A stretch of DNA of 64,000 nt from Allochromatium tepidum (GTDB lineage Bacteria > Pseudomonadota > Gammaproteobacteria > Chromatiales > Chromatiaceae). Shown piece by piece: positions 42,898-52,392 of the stretch; the stretch's first letter is position 1, and every line of letters starts with the position of its first letter. A program made the translations under genes and the position numbers. The stretch is from positions 1,194,755 to 1,258,754 of the forward strand of contig NZ_AP024563.1 in the NCBI RefSeq assembly GCF_018409545.1, read 5' to 3'. The notes beneath the pieces are model-generated. The model saw nothing but the letters and a program-made list of their open reading frames with translations, was not told the origin of the DNA and searched no databases.

Positions 42898-43851
42898 TCA
42901 GTCGGACGTTCGATCCGGCTCGATGCCCGCTTGCTTCAGTAGGGCCAGCAATCGCTCGTTTCTTTCGCGCTCGCGCGCGGCCTCGGCTTGGGCCTGCTCG
43001 GCCTGAGTCCGGACCTGCTCAATTTGAGCCTGGATTTGCTCGACTTGCGCCCGGGCCTGCTCGGCCTGTTGCCGCAACCACTCCTGGGCGCGTTCGTGCT
43101 CCCGGAGTTCATCGAGGATTTCATCCTCCAGTTCCATGACTTCGGCAATCTCGCGCTCGGCATACGCCAGCTGCAGGCGTCGGATCAAGGGCCGATAGGC
43201 GGGCGGCACCTCGGCTTCGTCGAGTTCGAGCACATGCTTGTCGTCGATGACCCGACCCTGATCGAAGATTTGCAGCATTTGCTCGACTTCGGTGCGCCGC
43301 TCGCGGTGCAGTTCGGGGATCTGAATGATGTAGCTGTCGTGGGTCAGTCCTTCGATGAAGGGTTCTTTCTCGGTGAGCGGCTCGCCGGTAGTGAGATCGA
43401 CGATGTCGCGACGCACCCGGATGATCGGGGCGGTGCTGTGCTCCAGCCGGTGGCCGAGAAAATAGATCGTCAGCAACGGCAGGCCCTGGCGTACCTGGCG
43501 GTTTTTGGCTTCATCAAGATTGACGAGGCGCGTGTTGTCCGGGTCGCGGTACTGGCTGCCGAGGTAGCGGCGAAAGCGCATGATGTCGGTGGGGAACTTG
43601 GCCTTTTGCAGCTCGATCAGCACCTGACGCTCTTCGCCCTGGGCGTTGCGGATGCGCGCGGCGAAGTCCATCCGGTACACCGTCAGGAAGCGCTCGCCGC
43701 CGGCGTCGACCCGGTGGCTGCGTTCCTGGGGACGAAACTCCAGCTCGAGGATTTCTTCGCCGATGATGGTGCCGATCAACAGTTTGGCGGCGATCTGGTC
43801 TTCGAGCAGAAACTTGAAAACCACGTCGTACATGGGGTTGGCGATCAACAT
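42898..43851 (-). CDS. PD-(D/E)XK nuclease family transposase (Rpn-like)
   Basis: The 317-residue protein has the front block NPMYDVVFKFLLEDQIAAKL and the catalytic pattern MDFAARI with VLIELQKAK. This fits the Rpn/PDDEXK transposase-like nuclease family. A long coiled-coil tail follows (RAQVEQIQAQIEQVRTQAEQ). The start is at 43851 (MLIANPMYD) because the family's N-terminus aligns there. Such genes are common as multiple copies in sulfur bacteria and cyanobacteria. Confidence 0.85.
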   Translation of the reverse strand: MLIANPMYDVVFKFLLEDQIAAKLLIGTIIGEEILELEFRPQERSHRVDAGGERFLTVYRMDFAARIRNAQGEERQVLIELQKAKFPTDIMRFRRYLGSQYRDPDNTRLVNLDEAKNRQVRQGLPLLTIYFLGHRLEHSTAPIIRVRRDIVDLTTGEPLTEKEPFIEGLTHDSYIIQIPELHRERRTEVEQMLQIFDQGRVIDDKHVLELDEAEVPPAYRPLIRRLQLAYAEREIAEVMELEDEILDELREHERAQEWLRQQAEQARAQVEQIQAQIEQVRTQAEQAQAEAARERERNERLLALLKQAGIEPDRTSD

Positions 43852-44057
43852 AGCGGACAGCTCCGTGATGTGAAAGGGCGCCTCAGTGGTGTGCGGCCAT
43901 GATTGGGAATCATACGGCCAATGGATGCTGTAACGGATCATTTTCCGGTAGACAGGCCGCGATCTTCAGCCTGAACACCCGGCGAAAACCATACAGTGGA
44001 TGGCGGGCAACGGGTAAAATACGTCGATCATCGTTCAATCCAGCCCGCCGAGACATC

Positions 44058-45731
44058 ATGACCGACGCCGCCGAGTCGCCACGCACCCATTTCATCCGCC
44101 AGATCGCCGAGGCGGATCTCGCCTCCGGTACGCATGACCGGATCGTCACCCGCTTTCCGCCCGAGCCGAACGGCTATCTGCACATCGGGCACGCCAAGTC
44201 GATCGTGCTCAACTTCGGTCTGGCCGAGTCGCTGGGCGGGATCTGCAATCTGCGCTTCGACGACACCAATCCGCACAAGGAGAACGTCGAATTCGTCGAG
44301 GCCATCCAGGCCGACGTGCGCTGGCTCGGGTTCGACTGGGGCGACCGCCTCTATTTCGCCTCGGATTATTTCGAGCAGCTCTATGGCTTCGCGGTCGAGC
44401 TGATCGAGAAGGGTCTGGCCTATGTCTGCGATCTGTCGGCCGAAGAGATGCGCGAATATCGCGGCACGCTTACCGAGCCGGGTCGCGACAGTCCCTGGCG
44501 TGGGCGTTCGGTGGCCGAGAACCTGGACCTGTTCGCGCGGATGCGGGCCGGCGAGTTCCCGGACGGCTCGCGGACCCTGCGCGCCAAGATCGACATGGGC
44601 TCGCCCAACATCAATCTGCGCGATCCGGTGCTCTACCGGATCAAGCATGGCGTGGTGCATCACCAGACCGGCACCGCCTGGTGTCTGTATCCGACCTACG
44701 ACTATACGCACCCGATCTCGGACGCGCTGGAAGGCATCACGCACTCGCTCTGCACCCTGGAGTTCGAGGACCATCGTCCGCTCTACGACTGGGTGATCGC
44801 CAACGTCTCGGTACCGAGCCGTCCGCGCCAGATCGAGTTCAGCCGGCTCAATCTCGAATACACCGTGATGAGCAAGCGCCGCCTGACCGATCTGGTCGGC
44901 GAGGGGCATGTCGACGGCTGGGACGATCCGCGTATGCCCACGCTCGCCGGACTGCGTCGGCGCGGTTATACCCCGGCGGCGATCCGCGTCTTCTGCGAGC
45001 GCATCGGCATCACCAAGTCCGACAATCGCGTCGAGATGGCGATGCTGGAGAACGCCATCCGCGAGGATCTGGATGCCCATGCTCCGCGCCGGCTGGCGGT
45101 CCTGAATCCGCTCAAGGTTGTGCTCACCAACTATCCGGAGGATCGGACCGAGAGCATCGAGCTGGCCAATCATCCCAAGGATCCCGAGCTGGGCACGCGC
45201 ACGCTGCCCTTCGCGCGTGAGGTCTATATCGACCGTGCCGACTTCGAGGAAACCCCGCCCAAGGGCTTCAAGCGGCTGATTCCGGGCGGCGAGGTGCGGT
45301 TGCGCGGGGCCTATGTGATCCGCTGTGACGAGGTGGTCAAGAACGCGGACGGCGAGATCGTCGAGCTGCATTGCTGGGCCGATCTCGACACCCTGGGCAA
45401 GAATCCGGAGGGGCGCAAGGTCAAGGGCGTGATCCATTGGGTGGCGGCTGAACAGGCGGTGGCCGCCGAGGTGCGGCTCTATGACCGGCTGTTCAACGTG
45501 CCCATGCCGGGGGCGGGCGGGAGCGACTATCGGGCCGATCTCAACCCCGAGTCGCGGCAGGTGCTGACCGGCGCGATGCTGGAGCCGAATCTGCGCGGCG
45601 TGCTGCCGGGCGAGCGTTTCCAGTTCGAGCGCGAGGGCTATTTCGTCGCCGATCCCGATTCGACGTCCGAGCGACCGGTGTTCAACCTCACCGTCGGTTT
45701 GCGCGACACCTGGGGCAAGAGCAATCACTGA
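44058..45731 (+). CDS. glnS: Glutamine--tRNA ligase
   Basis: The 557-residue enzyme shows the class I synthetase signatures [17 protein letters not shown] (HIGH motif) and [11 protein letters not shown] (KMSKS-like). [18 protein letters not shown] and the C-terminal anticodon-binding beta-barrels are as in E. coli GlnS (554 residues). It starts at ATG 44058 ([20 protein letters not shown]). It charges tRNA-Gln in the cytoplasm. An AT-rich stretch containing TAAAAT at about 44014-44020 may be its -10 box. Confidence 0.97.
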   Translation: MTDAAESPRTHFIRQIAEADLASGTHDRIVTRFPPEPNGYLHIGHAKSIVLNFGLAESLGGICNLRFDDTNPHKENVEFVEAIQADVRWLGFDWGDRLYFASDYFEQLYGFAVELIEKGLAYVCDLSAEEMREYRGTLTEPGRDSPWRGRSVAENLDLFARMRAGEFPDGSRTLRAKIDMGSPNINLRDPVLYRIKHGVVHHQTGTAWCLYPTYDYTHPISDALEGITHSLCTLEFEDHRPLYDWVIANVSVPSRPRQIEFSRLNLEYTVMSKRRLTDLVGEGHVDGWDDPRMPTLAGLRRRGYTPAAIRVFCERIGITKSDNRVEMAMLENAIREDLDAHAPRRLAVLNPLKVVLTNYPEDRTESIELANHPKDPELGTRTLPFAREVYIDRADFEETPPKGFKRLIPGGEVRLRGAYVIRCDEVVKNADGEIVELHCWADLDTLGKNPEGRKVKGVIHWVAAEQAVAAEVRLYDRLFNVPMPGAGGSDYRADLNPESRQVLTGAMLEPNLRGVLPGERFQFEREGYFVADPDSTSERPVFNLTVGLRDTWGKSNH

Positions 45732-45788
45732 TCCTGATGGATGGTATTTGGGCCGATAGGGAACGCTAAAAACCGAGGTGTAGGCGGA

Positions 45789-47141
45789 ATGAGTCTGATC
45801 GCAGAACTGGCCGGGGCCAAATCGGAAGAGGACGTCAAGGACGCCTATATCAAGGCGCTCGGTCTCAAGAAATACACCAAGGGCCTGATCGACATTCGGA
45901 CCGAGGAAATCTGGTTCGAGTCCAAGGATGCGCCCACGCCGCCGGTGCTGATGTTCGCCCAATCTGGGCCATCTATCACCGTCCGCCCGAGGAGGAGCAC
46001 CGCGCCTATCTGCTGGAGCGGCGCGACAGTCTGCTGCCGCTCGACGAGCGCAGTTTCAAGGGCGCGTTCTACACGCCGCTGCATATCGTCGACAAAGCGT
46101 ATGAATTGCTCGGCGCGGTCCTAGGCCGCCACTGGCAGAAGAACTACCTCGTTTGGGATATGTGTTGCGGCGTGGGCAATCTGGAGGTCAAGCACTCCAA
46201 CCACCGCAATGCGCATCCAGCGCGAGCTGCCGGGCGCGACGATCGCCATGTTCAGTACGCTCAAGTACGTCAATGCGCCCAATTTCGCACCCTTCCGCGC
46301 CCAGTGGCAGGCCCGCTATCTCGGCGGCTTCGTGGTGCACAGCCGCGCCTTCGATGGTCTCAAGGGCGATTTTCCGATCGGCTTTCTGGTCTGGGATACC
46401 GCGAAAGCGATGCCGCTTCAGGAGATCCGGACCACGGTCCTCGACAAGGATGGCACGGCAATCGGCGAGAAGTGCTTTGTTCCCGAACCGGATCGGGCGC
46501 CGCTTTCGAAGTGGATCGTGCGCCCACGTTCCAATCAGCAAGACGCCTTGCCGCTGAAAAACGCCCTCACGCCCACTACCAGCACCAAGGATGTGCGCGG
46601 CGACAAATGGGCCGATGGGGCGATCGGGAGCATGATCTGCTTCGGCAACGACTTGCAACATGCCGCGACCGGAACGGCTTTGCTGTCCTCCGGCTACGGG
46701 AACGCCGGAGCCTTTTTCGTCACCCCGGACAACCTGGAAAAAGCGGCCATCATCTTCGCCGTGCGTCGGCTCATCAAACCGACCTGGCTCAATGATCGCG
46801 ACCAGTTCCTGCAACCCAGCGTCAAGCTCACGCCCGCCTTCAAGTCCGATTGCCTGATCTGGATGCTGTTCAACGGCTCCAACCTGTCAGCCGGCGCCGA
46901 CGGACTGGAGTGGAACGGGCGGACCTGGTCGCTGGTCAACCACTTCATCCCCTTCAGCGAGGACGAAGTCGGCGCGTCCGGGCGGTTCGAGTCCGATTTC
47001 ATGGTCGGCTATCTGCGCCGACTCAAGCTGTCCAAGGACGCCAAGGCCGTCATGGACGCCGGGCGCGCACTCTGGACGCGCTATCATGCCACCCGCTTCG
47101 AGAAGAAGATCCGCGACGAATTCGCGAGGCGTTCCGCGTGA
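45789..47141 (+). pseudogene. N6-adenine DNA methylase (restriction-type) with internal deletions
   Basis: The gene starts at ATG 45789 with a normal N-terminus (MSLIAELAGAKSEEDVKDAY). At about 45958 MFAQ jumps, with frame change, to IWAIYHRPPEEEHRAYL, and later to VWDMCCGVGNLEVKHSN at about 46180. It jumps again at about 46205 into another frame (MRIQRELPGATIAMFSTLKY) that runs to the stop at 47141. DxCCGVGNLEVKHS is the SAM-binding block of this family, but the DPPY-type motif region and a large N-terminal part are missing. The C-terminal frame, about 310 residues, is intact, so a fragment could still be made. Confidence 0.85.
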
Positions 47142-47311
47142 TCGCCGGCCAATACCCGATCATCATCCAGACGCGGTTCGATCATCACCCGCTTGCCCAC
47201 CAGGTCATGGATGCCCTGGGTGCCCGGTGTGGCGAGATCCTGACGCGCCACCAGCACCAGCGGCGAATGCTGGAACACCACCGCCAGCACCACGACCGGT
47301 TTCCCCGCGGC
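47140..47311 (-). pseudogene. NMT1/THI5-like substrate-binding protein fragment
   Basis: On the minus strand a frame reads GKPVVVLAVVFQHSPLVLVA and HDLVGKRVMIEPRLDDDRV. This is an internal block of NMT1/THI5-like periplasmic binding proteins, which also occur fused to GGDEF or kinase regions. Both ends are missing. It overlaps the end of the methylase remnant by a couple of bases. Confidence 0.6.
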
Positions 47312-47384
47312 ACGCCAACATGCGTGCTGTCCTCAGTGACCAATGGGAACACCGGGGCCTGTTTCGCCGCCCCTCCCGCACCAC

Positions 47385-47936
47385 TCAGCTCGTGCCGAGC
47401 AGGGCATCCAGATCCAGTTCGATGGCCTCGAAGGGCGGGATGCGGGCGCGTCCGCTGCCTTCGAGCGTTGCGATCTCAAGCCAGTCGCCGTCGATCAGCC
47501 GGTAGGCGGTCAACCGTCGCTCCTCGGGCCAGATCAGCCAGTAATCGGGCACGCGATGCCGCTTGAGCAGCAGCGGCAGAACCAGAGTGTCTTTCTTCTC
47601 ATGTCCGGGCGAGACGATCTCGCAGACCCAATCCGGCGGCAGATCGATGACGCCGCCGGGTAGCCGGGGCAGACGCTCCCGACGCCAGCCGGCCAGATCA
47701 TGCGATGGGCACTCGTGGACCTCGTAGGCGACGCTGACCTCGGTAGCGAACCACCAGCCGCCGCCGGTTCCATCGCCTTCGTCGAAAGGCCCGAGCGCGA
47801 GCGCCGTGCGGTTCTGTGCACGACCGTGGGCAAACCGCGCCATTGGCCGACGCACGATGTCTCCGCCGATCAATTCCACCCGCTCTTCCGGGCACAGGAG
47901 CAGATCGTCGATCGTGTTGAGTTTCAGTGCTTCCAT
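47385..47936 (-). CDS. Uma2 family (DUF820) endonuclease-like protein
   Basis: The 183-residue protein shows the DUF820/Uma2 pattern: VELIGGDIVRRPMARFAHGR near the N-terminus and PPDWVCEIVSPGHEKKDTLV, where D and E-V-S-P align with the PD-(D/E)XK-like core, then YWLIWPEERRLTAYRL. The family is very common in Chromatiaceae and cyanobacteria, with no clear role. It starts at ATG 47936. Confidence 0.85.
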   Translation of the reverse strand: MEALKLNTIDDLLLCPEERVELIGGDIVRRPMARFAHGRAQNRTALALGPFDEGDGTGGGWWFATEVSVAYEVHECPSHDLAGWRRERLPRLPGGVIDLPPDWVCEIVSPGHEKKDTLVLPLLLKRHRVPDYWLIWPEERRLTAYRLIDGDWLEIATLEGSGRARIPPFEAIELDLDALLGTS

Positions 47937-48132
47937 GGGATGCCTCCGGCAATGGATCGAAACGTGGGTATATTCGCGCAACCGGCCCACCGACTCCAGC
48001 ACCCCGGTCGGTCCACCGGCGGAACGCGATAGCGATTTCGTCGGGCAGCGCCCAAAATAACGGCCCAAACGCCCGTACTCCAGACGCGGGAGCAACCTGA
48101 ACGAATCTCACGCGAGACGCCCAAGCATTACG

Positions 48133-48807
48133 ATGACCACCGGATTGCCGAACACGACGATTGAACGCGACACGCGCCAAGCCGCGCTGCTCGCCCTGCA
48201 CGCCGAATTGGAGACCTGCCGCCGCTGCCCCAAGATGTACGGACCGGCGGTCCACAGCGAATCCGTGCTCTCGCCCGTGATGCTGATCGGCCAGGCACCC
48301 GGTACGCGCGAGATCGAGCAGCTCAAGCCCTTCTGCTGGACCGCCGGCAAGACGCTGTTCAACTGGTTCGCCCCGCTCGGACTCGAAGAGACCGCCTTTC
48401 GCGCCCGCATCCTGATGAGCGCGGTCTGTCGCTGCTTTCCGGGCAAGAATCCCAAGGGCGGCGACCGGGTGCCGGATCGTGACGAGGTCGAGCGCTGCGA
48501 ACGCTGGTGGCGCGGCGAGCTGGAACTGTTGCGCCCGCGTCTGCTGCTGCCGGTCGGCAAGCTCGCCATTGCCCAGCTCATGCCGGTGCCGCGCCTGAAC
48601 GACGTCATCGGCCACCAGTGGACCTATCGCTCACCCGATGGTTGGGAGGCCGACGTCATCCCGCTGCCGCATCCGTCCGGCGCCTCGACCTGGTTCAAGA
48701 TGGAGCCGGGGCGCACGCTATTGGCCCAGGCGCTCGACCTGATCGCCGCGCATCCGGCTTGGTGTGCCGTGTTGGAGTCCGAACCGGGCCAAACCGCACA
48801 CGCTTGA
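48133..48807 (+). CDS. Uracil-DNA glycosylase family protein (Fe-S type)
   Basis: The 224-residue protein has motif 1 LIGQAPGTREI and motif 2 LPHPSGASTW, with FCWTAGKTLFNWF. Cys residues TCRRC at about residue 35 and CRCFPGKNP further on fit the 4Fe-4S cluster of family 4/5 uracil-DNA glycosylases. It removes uracil from DNA. Its 3' end overlaps the antisense tail of pgl by about 184 bases. Confidence 0.85.
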   Translation: MTTGLPNTTIERDTRQAALLALHAELETCRRCPKMYGPAVHSESVLSPVMLIGQAPGTREIEQLKPFCWTAGKTLFNWFAPLGLEETAFRARILMSAVCRCFPGKNPKGGDRVPDRDEVERCERWWRGELELLRPRLLLPVGKLAIAQLMPVPRLNDVIGHQWTYRSPDGWEADVIPLPHPSGASTWFKMEPGRTLLAQALDLIAAHPAWCAVLESEPGQTAHA

Positions 48808-49532
48808 ACGTTCGGATATGCCTTGACCGCATGGCAGCAACCGCCCGCCGCCTCGGCATCCATCAAGACCTCCAGACGACCGGACGTGACGATCCTGGAG
48901 ACCGGAAGATCCGCCCCGGCCCGCCAGCGCGCCAGCGCCTCGCGCTTGCCTCGACCCGTGACCAGGATCAAAATGGCCCGACTCGATCCCAGTGCCAGGG
49001 GCGTCAGGGATACACGCTCGGGCGGTGGTTTTGGCGCGTCCCGAACGGGGATCACCAGAGCTTCGTCCTGGATCGGATGACCTGGAAAGAGGCTGGCGGT
49101 ATGCCCATCCTCGCCGAGTCCCAGCAGGACCAGATCGAAGGGAAGCCGATCGCGGATCGACTCGGCATAGTGCGCGGCGGCCGGCTCGGCCCCCAGCTCG
49201 GCGCGGATCGGGTGGATGTTGTCCGGCGGGATCGGCACCCGGTCGAGCCAGACCTCACGCACGGTCAGACTGTTGCGCTCCGGATCGTCCGCCGGCAGAC
49301 AGCGCTCGTCGCCGAAGAAGAGGTGCCAGCGCGCCCAGTCCGCCGGCTGATCGGCGAGTCGACGGTAGACCGCCAGCGGGGTGCGCCCCCCGGCAAGGAC
49401 GAGCTGAAAGCGTCCATGCTCGGCAATGGCGCGCGCGGCCGAGTCGAGTAGACGCTCGGTCGCTGCCGCTGCGACCTGCTCGGATGAATCGAGACACTGG
49501 AAGTCGAGGCTGTTATCGGTCATGGTAGACAT
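48624..49532 (-). CDS. pgl: 6-phosphogluconolactonase
   Basis: The 302-residue frame has the Pgl signatures RFQLVLAGGRTPLAVYRRLA, FFGDERCLPADDPERNS and DLVLLGLGEDGHTASLFPG. It hydrolyses 6-phosphogluconolactone in the pentose phosphate pathway. Pgl normally ends near LEVLMDAEA, but here the frame runs on for about 65 residues, antisense to the uracil-DNA glycosylase gene. The extra tail probably reflects loss of the original stop codon. The start is ATG 49532 or 49523. Confidence 0.92.
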   Translation of the reverse strand: MSTMTDNSLDFQCLDSSEQVAAAATERLLDSAARAIAEHGRFQLVLAGGRTPLAVYRRLADQPADWARWHLFFGDERCLPADDPERNSLTVREVWLDRVPIPPDNIHPIRAELGAEPAAAHYAESIRDRLPFDLVLLGLGEDGHTASLFPGHPIQDEALVIPVRDAPKPPPERVSLTPLALGSSRAILILVTGRGKREALARWRAGADLPVSRIVTSGRLEVLMDAEAAGGCCHAVKAYPNVQACAVWPGSDSNTAHQAGCAAIRSSAWANSVRPGSILNQVEAPDGCGSGMTSASQPSGER

Positions 49533-49644
49533 CCAAATTACGCGCTAGGCAGGGTTTGACTCAGCGACGAAGCTGTGATCAGTCCATTTCGAGGGACTGA
49601 TCTCGCGTCAACCGTTCATCATGATCATGGGAAGTGATGGCCCG

Positions 49645-50685
49645 ATGAAGATACTCCTGGTCGACGACTCCAAATCGGCGCGTTACGCGCTCAGGCTCCA
49701 ACTCCAGAAACAGGGCGCCGAGGTCGAGATGGCCGAGTCGGCCGAGGCGGCCTTCGAGAAGCTCAAGGGCGAGCTGCCGGATGCCATCCTCATGGACCAC
49801 ATGATGCCGGGACTCAACGGCTTCGAGGCCCTGGAGGTCATCCGCGAGGATCCGCGTACGGCGGCGATTCCGATCATCATTTGCACCTCGCACGAGGAGC
49901 CCGAGTTCGTCGCCACGGCGCAGAAGAAGGGCGTCTTCGGCATCCTGCCCAAGTCGGCCGCGCCCGAGTTGCTGCCCCAGATGATGGCCCGCCTGCAAGC
50001 CGAACTCGGCGCCGCCGTCACTACACCCAGGCCGACTCCTGCACCCGCGCCGTCCGCCGAAAAAACCGCTGCTCCTCCTCCAGTGGCACCACCCGCCGCC
50101 CCGCCCGGTCTGTCGGAAGACGCCGTCATCAAGCTGTTCGAATCGCGTCTGGAAGAGCGTCTGCCGCGCTTGCTCTCGCCAATGGTGGACGAACTCAGAC
50201 GCGATCTGAGCGAGGTGATTCTCAGCGAAACCAAGCGCCTGATCGAGGAGCGTCACACCGCCGAGCAATCGACCAGACAAGCGGCGTCGCCCCAGCCGAC
50301 CATGGCCGATCTCCAGGCCATCTCGACGCGCCTGGCCACCGAGACCCTGCCCGATCTCATCAAGCGCGCCCTTCAGACCGAGCGTACCCATCTCCAGGAA
50401 TGGGTCGACAGGCGTGTCGGCGAGGCACTGACTCAGTCCGCTGCGAGTGAGGATCAGGAGCGCGCCGACGCCGACGAGATCGCGCGCAAAGCCGTGGCCA
50501 TGGCGCGGCGCGAGTCCAAGGAGGCCGTGGACGCGGCGCTGGCGACCGCGCAGCAGTCCATCCAGTCGCTGGAGCAGCGGCTCCCGTCGCTGGGGCCGGT
50601 CTATGCGCTCATCGTGCTGGCGATCGTGCTTGGCGTAGGCGCGGCGGGCGCGGTCTACTATCTGCTCGGCTCGGGATCGGTTTGA
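49645..50685 (+). CDS. Receiver-domain protein with C-terminal membrane anchor
   Basis: The 346-residue protein has an N-terminal receiver domain (MKILLVDDSKSARYALRLQL, phospho-Asp in ILMDHMMPG, KSAAPE). A Pro-rich linker (PTPAPAPSAEKTAAPPPVAP), long helical segments and a hydrophobic C-terminal helix (YALIVLAIVLGVGAAGAVYY) follow. There is no DNA-binding or enzymatic output domain. Receivers anchored by a C-terminal membrane helix are unusual and may act as phosphate sinks or localised regulators. A start at 49621 is also possible. Confidence 0.85.
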   Translation: MKILLVDDSKSARYALRLQLQKQGAEVEMAESAEAAFEKLKGELPDAILMDHMMPGLNGFEALEVIREDPRTAAIPIIICTSHEEPEFVATAQKKGVFGILPKSAAPELLPQMMARLQAELGAAVTTPRPTPAPAPSAEKTAAPPPVAPPAAPPGLSEDAVIKLFESRLEERLPRLLSPMVDELRRDLSEVILSETKRLIEERHTAEQSTRQAASPQPTMADLQAISTRLATETLPDLIKRALQTERTHLQEWVDRRVGEALTQSAASEDQERADADEIARKAVAMARRESKEAVDAALATAQQSIQSLEQRLPSLGPVYALIVLAIVLGVGAAGAVYYLLGSGSV

Positions 50686-50710
50686 GTCGCGATCATCCGG
50701 GGCGAGACAC

Positions 50711-51196
50711 ATGAGCGATTCCGGACCCGCTTCATCGACGTCGATCCTGGGCTGGCGCGAGTGGCTCGCTCTGCCCGAGCTGGGTCTGCCCGCGATCAAG
50801 GCCAAGGTCGACACGGGCGCACGTACCTCGACCCTGCATGCCTTCTATGTCGATACCTTCCGGCGTGGCGGACGACTGTACGCGCGCTTCGGCGTGCATC
50901 CGGTCCAGCAATGCGCCGATCTCGTCGTGCATGTTGAAGCGCCGGTGATCGACCGGCGGCAGGTCTCGGATTCGGGCGGACATCGCGAGGAGCGCTATGT
51001 CATCGAGACTCGGCTCGCCCTGGCCGGCCAGGCGTGGCCGATCGAGCTGACCCTGACCAATCGCGAGACCATGCTGTTTCGGATGCTCCTGGGGCGAACC
51101 GCCATCAAGGGGCGCGCCCTGGTCGATCCCGAGAAATCTTTCCTGACCGGCCGGGTGCGGCGGCCCTGGGAGTCCTATGGAGTGTATGCTCGATGA
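50711..51196 (+). CDS. RimB/ATP-dependent zinc protease-type protein
   Basis: The 161-residue protein has the retropepsin-like motif KAKVDTGARTSTLHAF and MLLGRTAIKGRALVDPEKSF. These match the RimB-type family (DUF785), which sits next to glutamate ligase genes. No rimK is visible here. It overlaps the start of the following ATP-grasp pseudogene by 4 bases (ATGA). Confidence 0.85.
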   Translation: MSDSGPASSTSILGWREWLALPELGLPAIKAKVDTGARTSTLHAFYVDTFRRGGRLYARFGVHPVQQCADLVVHVEAPVIDRRQVSDSGGHREERYVIETRLALAGQAWPIELTLTNRETMLFRMLLGRTAIKGRALVDPEKSFLTGRVRRPWESYGVYAR

Positions 51197-52104
51197 GCAT
51201 CGACTGGAACGACTATTCATGTGAAGGTTTTTATGACGAGCTGGTCGCGCGTCGGGAAGCGGCGGACGTCGCCATCAAGGAGATGGGCATCACCTTCACC
51301 GTCTATTCGGAGGAGGGCCGGGCGATCGACCGCACCTGGCCGTTCGACATCATCCCGCGCATCATCCCCCAGTCGGAGTGGATGCGGGTCGAGGCGGGGG
51401 CTGCGTCAGCGGGTCCAGGCGCTCAATCTGTTCATCGACGATCTCTACCACGATCAGCGCATCATCGCCGACGGCGTCTTTCCGGCGGACGTGCCGGCCA
51501 AGTCGGTCAACTTCCGTCCGCAGTGCATCGGTGTGAAGCCGCCGCTCGGGGTCTGGGCGCACATCTGCGGCTCGGATCTGGTGCGCGACGGCGACGGCAC
51601 CCTCTATGTGCTGGAAGACAATCTGCGCGTGCCCTCGGGCGTGTCCTACATGCTCGAAAACCGGCTGGTGGCCAAGCGCGTCTTCCCCGAGCTGTTCGAG
51701 CATTACGCGCCGCTGCCGGTCGACGACTATCCCTCGCAACTGTTCGACACCCTGGCCGCGCTCTCGTCGCGTCCGGCCGACTATCCCGAGGTCGTGGTCC
51801 TGACGCCGGGGATCTACAACTCGGCCTATTTCGAGCACGCCTATCCGGCCCAGCAGATGGGCTGCGAGCTGGTCGAGGGGCGCGATCTGTTCGTCGATGA
51901 TGACGACTGCGTCTATATGCGCACCTTCGTGCCGCCCTCGACGAGTTCCAGATCGGCATCGGCGAGCTGCATGGCGAGATCGCCCGCACCTGGTTCCCGC
52001 CGGTGCCTGAGTCGGAACCCCAGTCTCACGCGCAATCCCAGTCGCAATCACAACTACAAACGACCGCGAACAAGGTCGACGATAGAGAGGAGAAAAGAGG
52101 ATGA
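51193..52104 (+). pseudogene. Circularly permuted ATP-grasp protein, frameshifted and fused to a downstream remnant
   Basis: The gene begins MSIDWNDYSCEGFYDELVAR, then shifts frame at the G5 run at about 51397-51401. It continues with LNLFIDDLYHDQRIIADGVF and YVLEDNLRVPSGVSYMLENR, the DUF404/DUF407 ATP-grasp pattern. After VDDDDCVYMRT, at about 51925, this pattern stops. Another frame (EFQIGIGELHGEIARTWFP), possibly the end of an alpha-E/DUF403 gene, runs to the TGA at 52102-52104, which overlaps the next ATG. A deletion apparently removed the rest of both genes. Confidence 0.8.
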
Positions 52105-52391
52105 ATGTCGCTTCACTGCCCGCGATCCTGCTGACCCTGGCCGGCTGGGTGCTGACCGCCCTGAGCGCGGCGGCCATGCTCTCCGGCCCCTATGATGGAC
52201 GGACCTGCCGGACCGAGTGTGTCCAGACGCTGTTCTTCTCCGGCATGGCGGCCGGCATCCTGGGGCTGATCCTGGGCATCGTCGGTCTGCGCTTCGTCGT
52301 CGGGCGCCGGCTCAGTCAGGTCTCGCTGTGGCTGGCCGGGCCGCTGTGCGCCATCTTCGCCGCGCTCTTTCTGATCGGCAATCTGGCCTGA
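52101..52391 (+). CDS. Small membrane protein, two to three helices
   Basis: The 96-residue protein has hydrophobic helices (PAILLTLAGWVLTALSAAAM, MAAGILGLILGIVGLRFVVG, LWLAGPLCAIFAALFLIGNL). It overlaps the preceding remnant by 4 bases (ATGA), so it was once co-translated with the ATP-grasp operon. No family is recognised. Confidence 0.65.
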   Translation: MNVASLPAILLTLAGWVLTALSAAAMLSGPYDGRTCRTECVQTLFFSGMAAGILGLILGIVGLRFVVGRRLSQVSLWLAGPLCAIFAALFLIGNLA

Positions 52392-52392
52392 G

